Assembly: GCF_000146285.1 (NCBI RefSeq)
Contig: NZ_GL385912.1
Span: 2,073,069-2,137,068 of the forward strand
Direction of reading: 5' to 3'
Source of the DNA: Mobiluncus curtisii subsp. curtisii ATCC 35241
GTDB lineage: Bacteria; Actinomycetota; Actinomycetes; Actinomycetales; Actinomycetaceae
Length of the DNA stretch: 64,000 nt
Part shown: in pieces, positions 57,217 through 64,000 of the stretch
Layout of the letters: each line of letters opens with the position of its first letter
Position numbering within the stretch: position 1 is the stretch's first letter
Program-made: the position numbers and the translations under genes
The notes under the pieces: model-generated
Told to the model about the DNA's origin: nothing
The model's input: only the letters and a program-made list of their open reading frames with translations
The model's database searches: none

Positions 57217-58980
57217 CTAAATCCAATACGCCCACTTCGTGTTGGGATTATTCAGCCACATCCGCCATCCGTAGTGATCTTCGGGCATGGGCATCCCCGT
57301 CCAGATGGGGAAAAAGAACACCGCTGCTGAGAAAATGAACACCAAAATCATCAGGGCAGTGATGAATTCACCTCGTGAAACCTGGCTCAGAGCCGGCACC
57401 AGATTGTATCGTCCGGTCCAGTTTTTGTCTTTGGTGATTCTCCAAGCCCCCATCAGCAAGCCCAACAGGTATATCACTGCCATAATCATGAAGGGAGAGA
57501 TAACCACCGTGTAAAAAGTAAATATGGTGCGATTTGAATACACCAACCAAGGCAACCAAGTGGCCATATATCCAGTAAAAATCAGTCCCGCGCGCCAGTC
57601 GAGGAATCCAAAAGCCGCGATGATAATCAGGAAGAACGCCACAAAACCGACCCACCACAGAATCGGGTTGCCCAAAGAATTGACCGCCGCAATGCATCTG
57701 CTCGATCCACAATCTCCCGGTACTTCTTGGTAATAAAACGAAGTCGGACGCAACTGCAAAAGCCAACCCCACGGATTAGCCATGTAGGGGTGGGTAGCAT
57801 CCAGATTGGTATGGAAAACGAAAATTTGGCGATGATAATCAAGCCAATCCGCAACCAAACCGCGATTGGTGTGCCCCCACGCTTGCGAATGAGTGAACCA
57901 GCCAATCCAAGAAGCCACGTAAGTGAGGAAAGCAATCGGTACCAGGTTTACAAAGGCGGGAATTCCTCCAGTTAAGACAGACGATCCAATCCACCTTGGC
58001 TCGGTACTCCACCGGGCGGATAATTCCCGCAAAAATACAAAAATCCCAAAGACTGCTAGGACATAGAGACCCGACCATTTCACGCTCATCGCCAAACCAA
58101 ACGCGATGCCTGCCGCAAACAGCCAGGGACGCCACCAACAGCTCGGTCCCCACGCGAGAGAAAAATTGGAAAAATCCGGGGTGCTGCCGGGACCGGTAAA
58201 CGGGCGTGAGCTACCTCGTGAATTCGCCGCGGTCGCATTTTGTGCACGACGAAATCGTTGCCGCAGCTGTTCAGTACGCCGGGTCGCATCGACACTGGCA
58301 AGGGCGGCTATGAGCCGCGGACGATAGCTGAGTTGATCGCGAACGACGCACAGCACTCCCAGAAGGATAAACATTTCCAGGATAATGTCCAGGATGGCGG
58401 TGCGTGACAGAGCGATTTGCACCCCGTCCAACCCCATCAGAACCGAGGCAAGAGTGGCCATCCTCGCGTTGCCAAACAGCTCCCACACGATGCGGCCCAC
58501 CAGGTAGACCGCTACCGCTCCCGCTATACAGACCGCGATACGCCACCCAAACGGTTGATTGCCAAACAGCTTAATTCCCAGCCCAATCAACCATTTTCCC
58601 ACGGTGGGATGCACCACGAAAGCACCTTCTAGCGGAGTTTTGAAGCTTCCGGTGAGGAAAGTGGAATCATAGTCTTTTGGCCATTGCACTTCGTAGCCGC
58701 GTTTAATCAATCCATAAGCATCTTTGACATAGTACGTCTCGTCAAAAACCAAAGTTTTGATGGCATCCAGACGCACCACCCGAGTCAAAAACACCAGAAT
58801 GGATACCACCAGAGGCCCCAACCAGCCCCAGAGATATTCTCGATCCCCACGCTCGGGTCGGGTTTGGAAAGCGTTTCCCACATAGGTCAGTCGGTTCCTC
58901 CCCGGACGTGGCGGCAAAACCCGGCTGGACGCGGAAGTGTTTCTGTAATCCGGGGTGGCAGGTCGAGGTGGGATATTCAC
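57217..58980 (-). CDS. polyprenyl-phosphate-mannose protein mannosyltransferase (GT39 PMT)
   Basis: 587 residues with about eleven membrane segments. The first outside loop carries the catalytic acidic pair VFDETYYVKDAYG and the PMT-type HPTVGKWLIGLG; the extracytoplasmic middle part contains FHTNLDATHPY and the conserved NPWGWLLQLRP. It transfers mannose from polyprenyl-phosphate-mannose to secreted proteins at the membrane, as actinobacterial Pmt (Rv1002c type). It lies divergent from rsmI with only 28 bases between them, a conserved arrangement. Confidence 0.93.
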   Translation of the reverse strand: MNIPPRPATPDYRNTSASSRVLPPRPGRNRLTYVGNAFQTRPERGDREYLWGWLGPLVVSILVFLTRVVRLDAIKTLVFDETYYVKDAYGLIKRGYEVQWPKDYDSTFLTGSFKTPLEGAFVVHPTVGKWLIGLGIKLFGNQPFGWRIAVCIAGAVAVYLVGRIVWELFGNARMATLASVLMGLDGVQIALSRTAILDIILEMFILLGVLCVVRDQLSYRPRLIAALASVDATRRTEQLRQRFRRAQNATAANSRGSSRPFTGPGSTPDFSNFSLAWGPSCWWRPWLFAAGIAFGLAMSVKWSGLYVLAVFGIFVFLRELSARWSTEPRWIGSSVLTGGIPAFVNLVPIAFLTYVASWIGWFTHSQAWGHTNRGLVADWLDYHRQIFVFHTNLDATHPYMANPWGWLLQLRPTSFYYQEVPGDCGSSRCIAAVNSLGNPILWWVGFVAFFLIIIAAFGFLDWRAGLIFTGYMATWLPWLVYSNRTIFTFYTVVISPFMIMAVIYLLGLLMGAWRITKDKNWTGRYNLVPALSQVSRGEFITALMILVFIFSAAVFFFPIWTGMPMPEDHYGWRMWLNNPNTKWAYWI

Positions 58981-59008
58981 AACCCCAGTTTAATGGAAGA
59001 ATAGAACC

Positions 59009-59881
59009 GTGAGCATGGATTATCCCCCGGTGTTTGAGGAAGTGAACCTGGTTTTGGCAGGGACTCCGATTGGAAATGTCGGGGACAGCTCACCACGTTT
59101 ACGCGAGGCACTTCGCGACGCTGAGGTCGTGGCTTGCGAAGATACCCGCCGAACCCGAGATTTGGCTCACCGCTTGCGGGTTGAAATGTCTGCCCGACTG
59201 CTGGCTTATCACGAACATAACGAAGCCACAATGACTCCGGAATTATTGAACTTAGCCCGCGACGGCAAGCGAGTCCTGCAAGTCTCAGATGCGGGAATGC
59301 CGGGAATTTCAGATCCCGGATTTCGGCTGGGTCACGCTGCCGGGAACGCCGGAATACCGTTTACGGTTCTCCCCGGACCATCTGCACCGCTACTCGCTTT
59401 AGTAGGGTCGGGTTTGCCTACAGATTCCTTTACTTTTGTGGGTTTTTTACCACGTAAGTTCGCCGCTTTATACCATACGTTACAATCTCTCTCCGCTCGT
59501 AACGAGTCCCTGATTTTCTTAGAGTCGCCACGCCGAACCGTTGAGACACTGGACGCTATGGTCCAGGTTTTCGGCGCCAATCGACCGACTGTGGTAGCGC
59601 GAGAACTGACGAAAACACACGAAGAATTTATCCGAGGCACCCTAGAATCTGTGCATTCCGAGTTATGTTCCCGACTTGAGGTTTTAGGTGAAATCGTTAT
59701 CGTCGTCCAAGGCGCAACCGCCGGGAACGAATCTGCGGATTCAACCCTGCATCTCGATAAGCTGGAACAGCTGGTACAGAATGGGGTGAAGGCAAAAACA
59801 GCCGCCAAGCTCATTGCGACCTGGTTCGGAGGCTCTGCGAATGAACTTTTTTCCTCGTACCTTGAGGGGAAAAATGGCTAA
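59009..59881 (+). CDS. rsmI: 16S rRNA (cytidine1402-2'-O)-methyltransferase
   Basis: 290 residues from a GTG (ribosome site GGAAGAA 8 bases away); an ATG two codons on is an alternative. SAM methyltransferase of the RsmI type: LAGTPIGNVGDSSPRLREAL, CEDTRRTRDL, HEHNE, QVSDAGMPGISDPGF, LPGPSAPLLALVGSGL, and ELTKTHEEFIRGTL. It fine-tunes decoding at the ribosomal P site. Its stop overlaps the convergent amrS by four bases. Confidence 0.96.
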   Translation: MSMDYPPVFEEVNLVLAGTPIGNVGDSSPRLREALRDAEVVACEDTRRTRDLAHRLRVEMSARLLAYHEHNEATMTPELLNLARDGKRVLQVSDAGMPGISDPGFRLGHAAGNAGIPFTVLPGPSAPLLALVGSGLPTDSFTFVGFLPRKFAALYHTLQSLSARNESLIFLESPRRTVETLDAMVQVFGANRPTVVARELTKTHEEFIRGTLESVHSELCSRLEVLGEIVIVVQGATAGNESADSTLHLDKLEQLVQNGVKAKTAAKLIATWFGGSANELFSSYLEGKNG

Positions 59882-60930
59882 GCCCAGACTCCAGGTATGA
59901 CGGTCGCACAACGGGGGCACTGCCCGGATTCTCCAACTGTGTTTTGAGACACATCGAACCAATCCCGCGCAATGAGCAGATCTCCGCACCCGGGACAAAA
60001 CGTACTTCCCCCCTCACGGTCGCGCACGTTGCCGGTATAGACAAACCGAACCCCCTCCCCGCACGCGATTTCCCGTGCCCGCTGCAACGTTGTTGCTGGA
60101 GTCCGGGGCACATTCCGCATCTTCCAGTCGGGATGAAAAGCCGAGAAATGCAGGGGAACGTCCGGTCCAACATTTTCGACTATCCACTTCGAGAGGTTCC
60201 GAATTTCCCCGTCAGAATCGTTGTGACCGGGGATGAGCAACGTGGTCAGTTCCACCCAGCACTTGGTTTCGTTGCAAACATAAGCAATAGTTTCCAACAC
60301 GTCTCGCAAATGCGCACCGGTGAGGCGCCAATAGAAATCTTCTGTAAACCCCTTTAAATCGAGGTTCGCTCCGTCCATTACGGCATACATCTCCCGTCGC
60401 GGTTCGGCGCAAATGTATCCAGCACTCACCGCTATCGTCCGCAACTTCTCAGCGTGGCAGGCTCTCGCAGTATCTATGGCATATTCCGCAAAAATCGTGG
60501 GATCGTTATAGGTGAAAGCAACTGATTTCGCCCTGTACCGCAGCGCTAAATCCGCGATTTCACCCGGACTAACGCTGGTGGTTAAACGGTCATTTTCTCG
60601 AGCCTTGGAAATATCCCAATTTTGGCAAAACCGACAGTTCAGATTGCATCCGGCGGTTCCAAAAGACAGTACTTGAGTGCCGGGCAGGAAATGATACAGC
60701 GGTTTTTTCTCGACGGGATCAAGCCCAAAACCGGAACAGCGCCCATAGGTATCGAGTACCATTTCTCGATTTCGAGCCAAACGGGTATAGCAAAAGCCGC
60801 GTTGCCCTTCTCGCAACGTGCAAGCGCGTGGACATAAGCCACAGCGAATCCTGCCGTCCTCGCGCCAGGTCCACCACTTTGCGACCCGCCCTCGACATTG
60901 TGCACCGATAGTTTTCGATACATCTCCCAT
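59878..60930 (-). CDS. amrS: AmmeMemoRadiSam-system radical SAM enzyme
   Basis: 350 residues. Radical SAM cluster Cys-x3-Cys-x2-Cys in CNLNCRFCQNWD (about 94-105); an N-terminal CGLCPRACTL Cys motif; and a C-terminal zinc-ribbon CPGCGDLL/CPRCATV. Also KGFTEDFYWRLTGAH and LIPGHNDSDGEI are typical of AmrS. The usual companions AmrA and AmrB are not adjacent. The reaction is not established; the system was proposed to modify a protein or RNA. It is divergent from the GDPD gene with a 22-base gap. Confidence 0.92.
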   Translation of the reverse strand: MGDVSKTIGAQCRGRVAKWWTWREDGRIRCGLCPRACTLREGQRGFCYTRLARNREMVLDTYGRCSGFGLDPVEKKPLYHFLPGTQVLSFGTAGCNLNCRFCQNWDISKARENDRLTTSVSPGEIADLALRYRAKSVAFTYNDPTIFAEYAIDTARACHAEKLRTIAVSAGYICAEPRREMYAVMDGANLDLKGFTEDFYWRLTGAHLRDVLETIAYVCNETKCWVELTTLLIPGHNDSDGEIRNLSKWIVENVGPDVPLHFSAFHPDWKMRNVPRTPATTLQRAREIACGEGVRFVYTGNVRDREGGSTFCPGCGDLLIARDWFDVSQNTVGESGQCPRCATVIPGVWA

Positions 60931-60952
60931 AAATCAACCTTAGACTGAAACC

Positions 60953-61690
60953 ATGAAAATTTTTGCGCACCGCGGACTAAACCGAAAAGCACCAGAAAAC
61001 ACCCTGTCAGCATTCCGCCTGGCTCACGAAGCCGGGGTGGAATGGATAGAAACTGACGTTGACATTCTGGGGGACGGCACCGCTGTCATCCTCCACGATT
61101 CCACCTTAGATCGCACTACCGACCGCTGCGGTTCAATATATGACCTGACAGTTGCAGATCTCGACCAGATTTCCGCGGGAGCAAAATTTGGTGACAGCAC
61201 CAGTTACCGCCATGAGAGGATTCCCCTCCTCACTGACCTTTTGACCTTCCTGAAAGAAAGCCATATGAAATGCAATCTGGAAGTGAAATCTAACGAGGCT
61301 GGGGGCGCTATGTCTCGCCGCTTGGTTGACACAGTTTTACGTGAAATCCAGGATGTCAGCCCCACGGAGCTGCTCATTAGCTCGTTTAATCACGTATTTC
61401 TGTACCAGATTCATCAGCAACGTCCTGACTTGCAACTAGCGTGCCTGTTCACCAAAGAATGTCTGTGGGAAGACGCAGTTAGCCGCTGTGAACAGGTCGG
61501 CGCCACCGCGATTCATCCCGAGGACTCCGGTCTAACCATTGAAATTACGAAACGTCTCCAAGATGCGGGACTGCAGATAAACGTGTGGACCGTCAACGAC
61601 CCCACCCGTGCGCGAGAACTCGCCAGTTGGGGAGTCGATGGAATTTTTACGGACATTGCTGACGAAATGCGCGCGTCTCTAGGAGACTGA
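60953..61690 (+). CDS. glycerophosphodiester phosphodiesterase
   Basis: 245 residues. GDPD barrel signatures: FAHRGLNRKAPENTLSAF (catalytic His and Arg), ETDVDILGDGTAVILHDSTLDRTT (Glu, Asp, catalytic His), LEVKSNEAG, and the C-terminal VNDPTRARELASWGVDGIFTD. It hydrolyses glycerophosphodiesters into glycerol-3-phosphate and an alcohol. No signal peptide, so it is cytoplasmic. Divergent from amrS. Confidence 0.95.
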   Translation: MKIFAHRGLNRKAPENTLSAFRLAHEAGVEWIETDVDILGDGTAVILHDSTLDRTTDRCGSIYDLTVADLDQISAGAKFGDSTSYRHERIPLLTDLLTFLKESHMKCNLEVKSNEAGGAMSRRLVDTVLREIQDVSPTELLISSFNHVFLYQIHQQRPDLQLACLFTKECLWEDAVSRCEQVGATAIHPEDSGLTIEITKRLQDAGLQINVWTVNDPTRARELASWGVDGIFTDIADEMRASLGD

Positions 61691-61715
61691 ACACACTGAG
61701 TTACTTTTTGCGAGG

Positions 61716-62561
61716 TCAAGCTCCCAGCAAATCTGCCAAAGCAGTCAAGCACGGGGAAGCTCCACCCTCGATACGCAAATCCGCTGCGCGATCGTACATG
61801 GTGCGACCCCGATTGATGATTGCCAGTGGGGCTCCTTTGGCTAGTCCTGCCTGCATCACGTACGAGGCTGTCCCCACCACCAGCGAAGAACCTACCACCA
61901 GCACTACGTCTGCCGCTGCCGCTGCCGCATAAGCCCTGGACATCACCTCCGCAGGAAGTAACTGTCCGAAAAACACGACAGCTGGTTTGAGTAGCCCTCC
62001 GCATCGCTCACAAGGCACAGTCTGGAACGTACAGGACTCGGCAGCTTTCCGGTCTGCCACTGCCAGAATAGCAACGTGGGCAGGGTCCAAATCAAGAGGA
62101 TAGTCCGGATTGGCCTCGGTGAGTCGCTCGTGCAGCGGTTGTCTAGCGGTAACTTCCCCACAATCCACGCATTCCACTCGCACAAAAGAACCGTGCATCT
62201 CATAGACTTCTTGGCACCCAGCTTTCAAATCCAAGCCATCAACATTTTGAGTCGCGATGCCGGTCAGCAGCCCGGCACGTTCCAGTCTTGCTTGCGCAAG
62301 ATGCGCTGGAGCGGGATCAAGGGACAACATGGTTTGCCAGGTTTGGTGATTACGTGCCCAGACCCAACGCTGCCACACCGGGTCACTGACGAATTGGTCA
62401 TATTCAACCGAGGGTATCTCAGTGTTACCTTTACCGCGATAATCGGGAATTCCCGTGTCGGTGGACATGCCAGCCCCAGTGACCAGCACGGTCTTTTTCC
62501 CTCTCATCCATCCCGCCAGAGTCTCTAGCTGTTGCATCGTGGCGTCGTCGAGAGTTTCCAT
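61716..62561 (-). CDS. Sir2-family NAD-dependent protein deacylase
   Basis: 281 residues. NAD-binding GAGMSTDTGIPDYRGKG, ATQNVDGLDLKAG, catalytic His in YEMHGSF, four zinc cysteines (CVDCGE and CERCGG), then KPAVVFFGQLLP and VVGSSLVVGTA. It removes acyl groups from lysines using NAD. The length and the absence of the sirtuin-5 Tyr/Arg pair point to a plain bacterial class II-like enzyme, though substrate preference is not settled. Convergent with the GDPD gene (26-base gap). Confidence 0.95.
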   Translation of the reverse strand: METLDDATMQQLETLAGWMRGKKTVLVTGAGMSTDTGIPDYRGKGNTEIPSVEYDQFVSDPVWQRWVWARNHQTWQTMLSLDPAPAHLAQARLERAGLLTGIATQNVDGLDLKAGCQEVYEMHGSFVRVECVDCGEVTARQPLHERLTEANPDYPLDLDPAHVAILAVADRKAAESCTFQTVPCERCGGLLKPAVVFFGQLLPAEVMSRAYAAAAAADVVLVVGSSLVVGTASYVMQAGLAKGAPLAIINRGRTMYDRAADLRIEGGASPCLTALADLLGA

Positions 62562-62663
62562 GGTTTAAGTCTACGACTGTTTTTCCTGCCCGCACTGGAA
62601 AGTAATCAGTGGCGTTCCATTTCTCGACAAGCACACGAAAATTAGTATTTGCAACGGTTAAAT

Positions 62664-62695
62664 GCGGGAACCCTGCCGTACGGCAGGGTTCCCGC
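62664..62695 (-). terminator. terminator of the secreted-protein gene
   Basis: A perfect 32-base palindrome (GCGGGAACCCTGCC with its complement, GTAC centre) lies 20 bases past the stop at 62716 and ends in TTTAACC on the - strand. Same GC-rich, U-poor style as the clpC element. Confidence 0.8.
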
Positions 62696-62715
62696 GAAAG
62701 GATTGTAATCAGAGA

Positions 62716-63675
62716 TTAGCGAACGCTCGGAGCGGAGTAGGCAGTTGCATAAGCAGTATTCAGCTTAGCGATTGCCGCGTCGCATTCTGCAACGGTGGCT
62801 TTAGCCTTGAACCAAACACGCACAGCCTTAGTGATTTCTTTATTCAAAGTTTGGTAGGTGCGGAAGTTCTTGTGGGTCAAGATTTCTTTGTCGCGAGCCA
62901 CGCGGGTGTTCCAGATAGCCTTGTTCAACAGGTCCTTCACGTAGATGGTTGCGGTATCGGTGGACTTCAAGTCACGGTAGGTAGAGACACGCTCGTAAGT
63001 AGCGCGCAGGTCGCTGATAGAGTCGTTCAGCTGGTACACGGTCGCACCGATATTTGCCACCCGCATAATAGCGCGAGTCACGGAGAAGCCGAGCTCTACG
63101 TGAGCTTTCTGAATCTTGTAACGCAGATTATTAGCGGACTTATCAACAGTCAGACCAATCTCAACAATGAGGTGGGTACGAGCCATAATCAAATCCGGGT
63201 TTGCCAGGGTCTGGTAGCCTCCTGCGACCACGGCGAGGGACTGGGTCAGCTCCGTAGCAGTTGCGAAGAGCTTATCGAATTCTTTAGACCAATCAGCCTT
63301 CGGTTCCTCAGACTGAATTTCCTTGAGGGTCTCTACGGCAGCGTTAATATCGTCAATAGCGCTCTGAGCCTCGGAAGGAGTAAGCTCAGTGGAACGTTCT
63401 GCGGTAACAGGAGCCGGGGTCTCCTCTGTGGCAGCGCTTTCGGCAGCCTCTTCCTCTGCTGGCTCAGTGGTCTCTGCATCCTCAGCTTGGTCAGCTGCTT
63501 CAACCTCGTCGCTCTGCGGGGCAGCTGCGGCAACAGCATCAGCAGCGGGTTCGGTCACATCAACGGTTGAAACTTCATTGGCAGGAACTTCGTCATCAGC
63601 CAACGCCGGCAAAATCGTCATACCTGGGATAGCAATCGCAGCGGCTACAGCCAGAGTAACAAACTTCTTGTTCAT
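62716..63675 (-). CDS. secreted alanine/glutamate-rich coiled-coil protein of unknown function
   Basis: 319 residues from the ATG of MNKKFVTLAV (GAAGGGAA upstream). A signal peptide (about 1-26, cleavage after PALADD-type end) is followed by a strongly acidic Ala/Glu/Thr/Pro stretch (about 28-105) with repeats of EEAAESAATEE type, then a helical domain of about 200 residues (LTPSEAQSAIDDINAAVETLKEIQSEEP and later helices) likely forming coiled coils. No cell-wall anchor (LPxTG) or enzyme motif is present. It is probably an abundant surface or secreted protein; its role is unknown. Own strong terminator. Confidence 0.75.
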   Translation of the reverse strand: MNKKFVTLAVAAAIAIPGMTILPALADDEVPANEVSTVDVTEPAADAVAAAAPQSDEVEAADQAEDAETTEPAEEEAAESAATEETPAPVTAERSTELTPSEAQSAIDDINAAVETLKEIQSEEPKADWSKEFDKLFATATELTQSLAVVAGGYQTLANPDLIMARTHLIVEIGLTVDKSANNLRYKIQKAHVELGFSVTRAIMRVANIGATVYQLNDSISDLRATYERVSTYRDLKSTDTATIYVKDLLNKAIWNTRVARDKEILTHKNFRTYQTLNKEITKAVRVWFKAKATVAECDAAIAKLNTAYATAYSAPSVR

Positions 63676-64000
63676 GAAAATGATTCCCTTCAAAATCAAG
63701 TTACATAGTGGTTTCTGCAACCTGCTTAGCGACCTTGCATGCATCAGTTGTTTCAACCTTTGACACATTAACTATAAACACTCTGGATGTAAACTGAAAA
63801 TTACCTGAGTCTATGTTCGAAGAATGAGACTATCAAAAAGGCTCTACCTTGCTATTTGCACCCATGTTTGCTCGGTGTGACATTCTCGTCTTCAGCTTAA
63901 TCTCTGAATTTTTCCTGTAAGAAATGAACCGCCGACTAAATCGACTCACATGTGCTGGTATTACGAGAGGTGTATTGTGAGGTTGGTCGGGTTTGTGTGG
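63676..64000. other. non-coding right end: leader of the secreted-protein gene
   Basis: Contains the ribosome site (63682-63690) and AT-rich leader of the 63675 gene; a TATAGT-type -10 lies near 63768 on the - strand. Beyond about 63800 no gene or RNA was recognised up to the window end. Confidence 0.5.

Noticed and set aside
63333..63763. Open frames opposite the Ala/Glu-rich part of the secreted protein
   Set aside because: They arise from low-complexity GCN codons read on the other strand and lack start signals.

Overview
The window looks like a chromosomal segment of a moderate-GC Actinobacterium. Evidence is the gene order metG-tatD-rpfB-rsmA-ispE, the divergent PMT mannosyltransferase/rsmI pair, ppk1 next to a Nudix-phosphatase MutT1, the eno-mfd-pth-rplY-prs-glmU core with a tRNA-Gln, a ClpC ATPase, a DUF2516 protein and frequent GTG/TTG starts. 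Base composition and gene set fit the Actinomycetaceae (Mobiluncus/Varibaculum-like); the genus is an inference. No CRISPR array, insertion sequence, prophage or rRNA gene was seen.

Layout. 1-3762: end of metF, then metE and metX (methionine synthesis). 3884-5353: an alpha/beta hydrolase. 5558-16774 is read leftward: pyruvate phosphate dikinase, an ECF sigma factor with a membrane-anchored putative anti-sigma partner, clpC, dtd, DUF2516, ygfZ and a polytopic membrane protein. 16775-17224 has no gene but holds a cluster of stem-loops and upstream repeats. 17225-23194: a phosphate block with a PhoU-like protein and Pit transporter facing mutT1, ppk1 and an unknown gene. 23442-23923: tRNA-Lys and a small molybdate-binding (Mop/TOBE) protein.

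24167-28766 is visibly AT-richer: a three-gene lantibiotic-immunity-type ABC transporter divergent from a response regulator and sensor kinase, probably acquired. It is followed by a single-polypeptide MmeI-like (type IIL) restriction-modification enzyme (28867-31710). 31885-35565 is an unusual three-gene locus: two divergently oriented paralogous DUF5692-type membrane proteins around a membrane-anchored protein with an SRPBCC-like fold signature. This is the best candidate for an undescribed system in the window.

35642-64000 is mostly housekeeping: nicotinamidase, tRNA-Phe/Asp/Glu, MscS channel plus an EEP-family hydrolase, enolase, a lipoprotein, mfd, pth, rplY (with a terminator-like hairpin in its leader), a nitroreductase, prs, glmU, tRNA-Gln, a MarR regulator, ispE, rsmA, rpfB (apparently leaderless), tatD, metG, a protein mannosyltransferase, rsmI, an AmrS-type radical SAM enzyme, a glycerophosphodiesterase, a sirtuin and an abundant-looking secreted alanine/glutamate-rich protein.

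Working together: methionine supply (metF/E/X), polyphosphate and phosphate handling (PhoU-like/Pit/Ppk1), translation fidelity and ribosome maturation (dtd, pth, rsmA, rsmI, metG), envelope building (glmU, ispE, PMT, RpfB), and a central accessory stretch (24-36 kb) for antimicrobial-peptide sensing/resistance and DNA defence.
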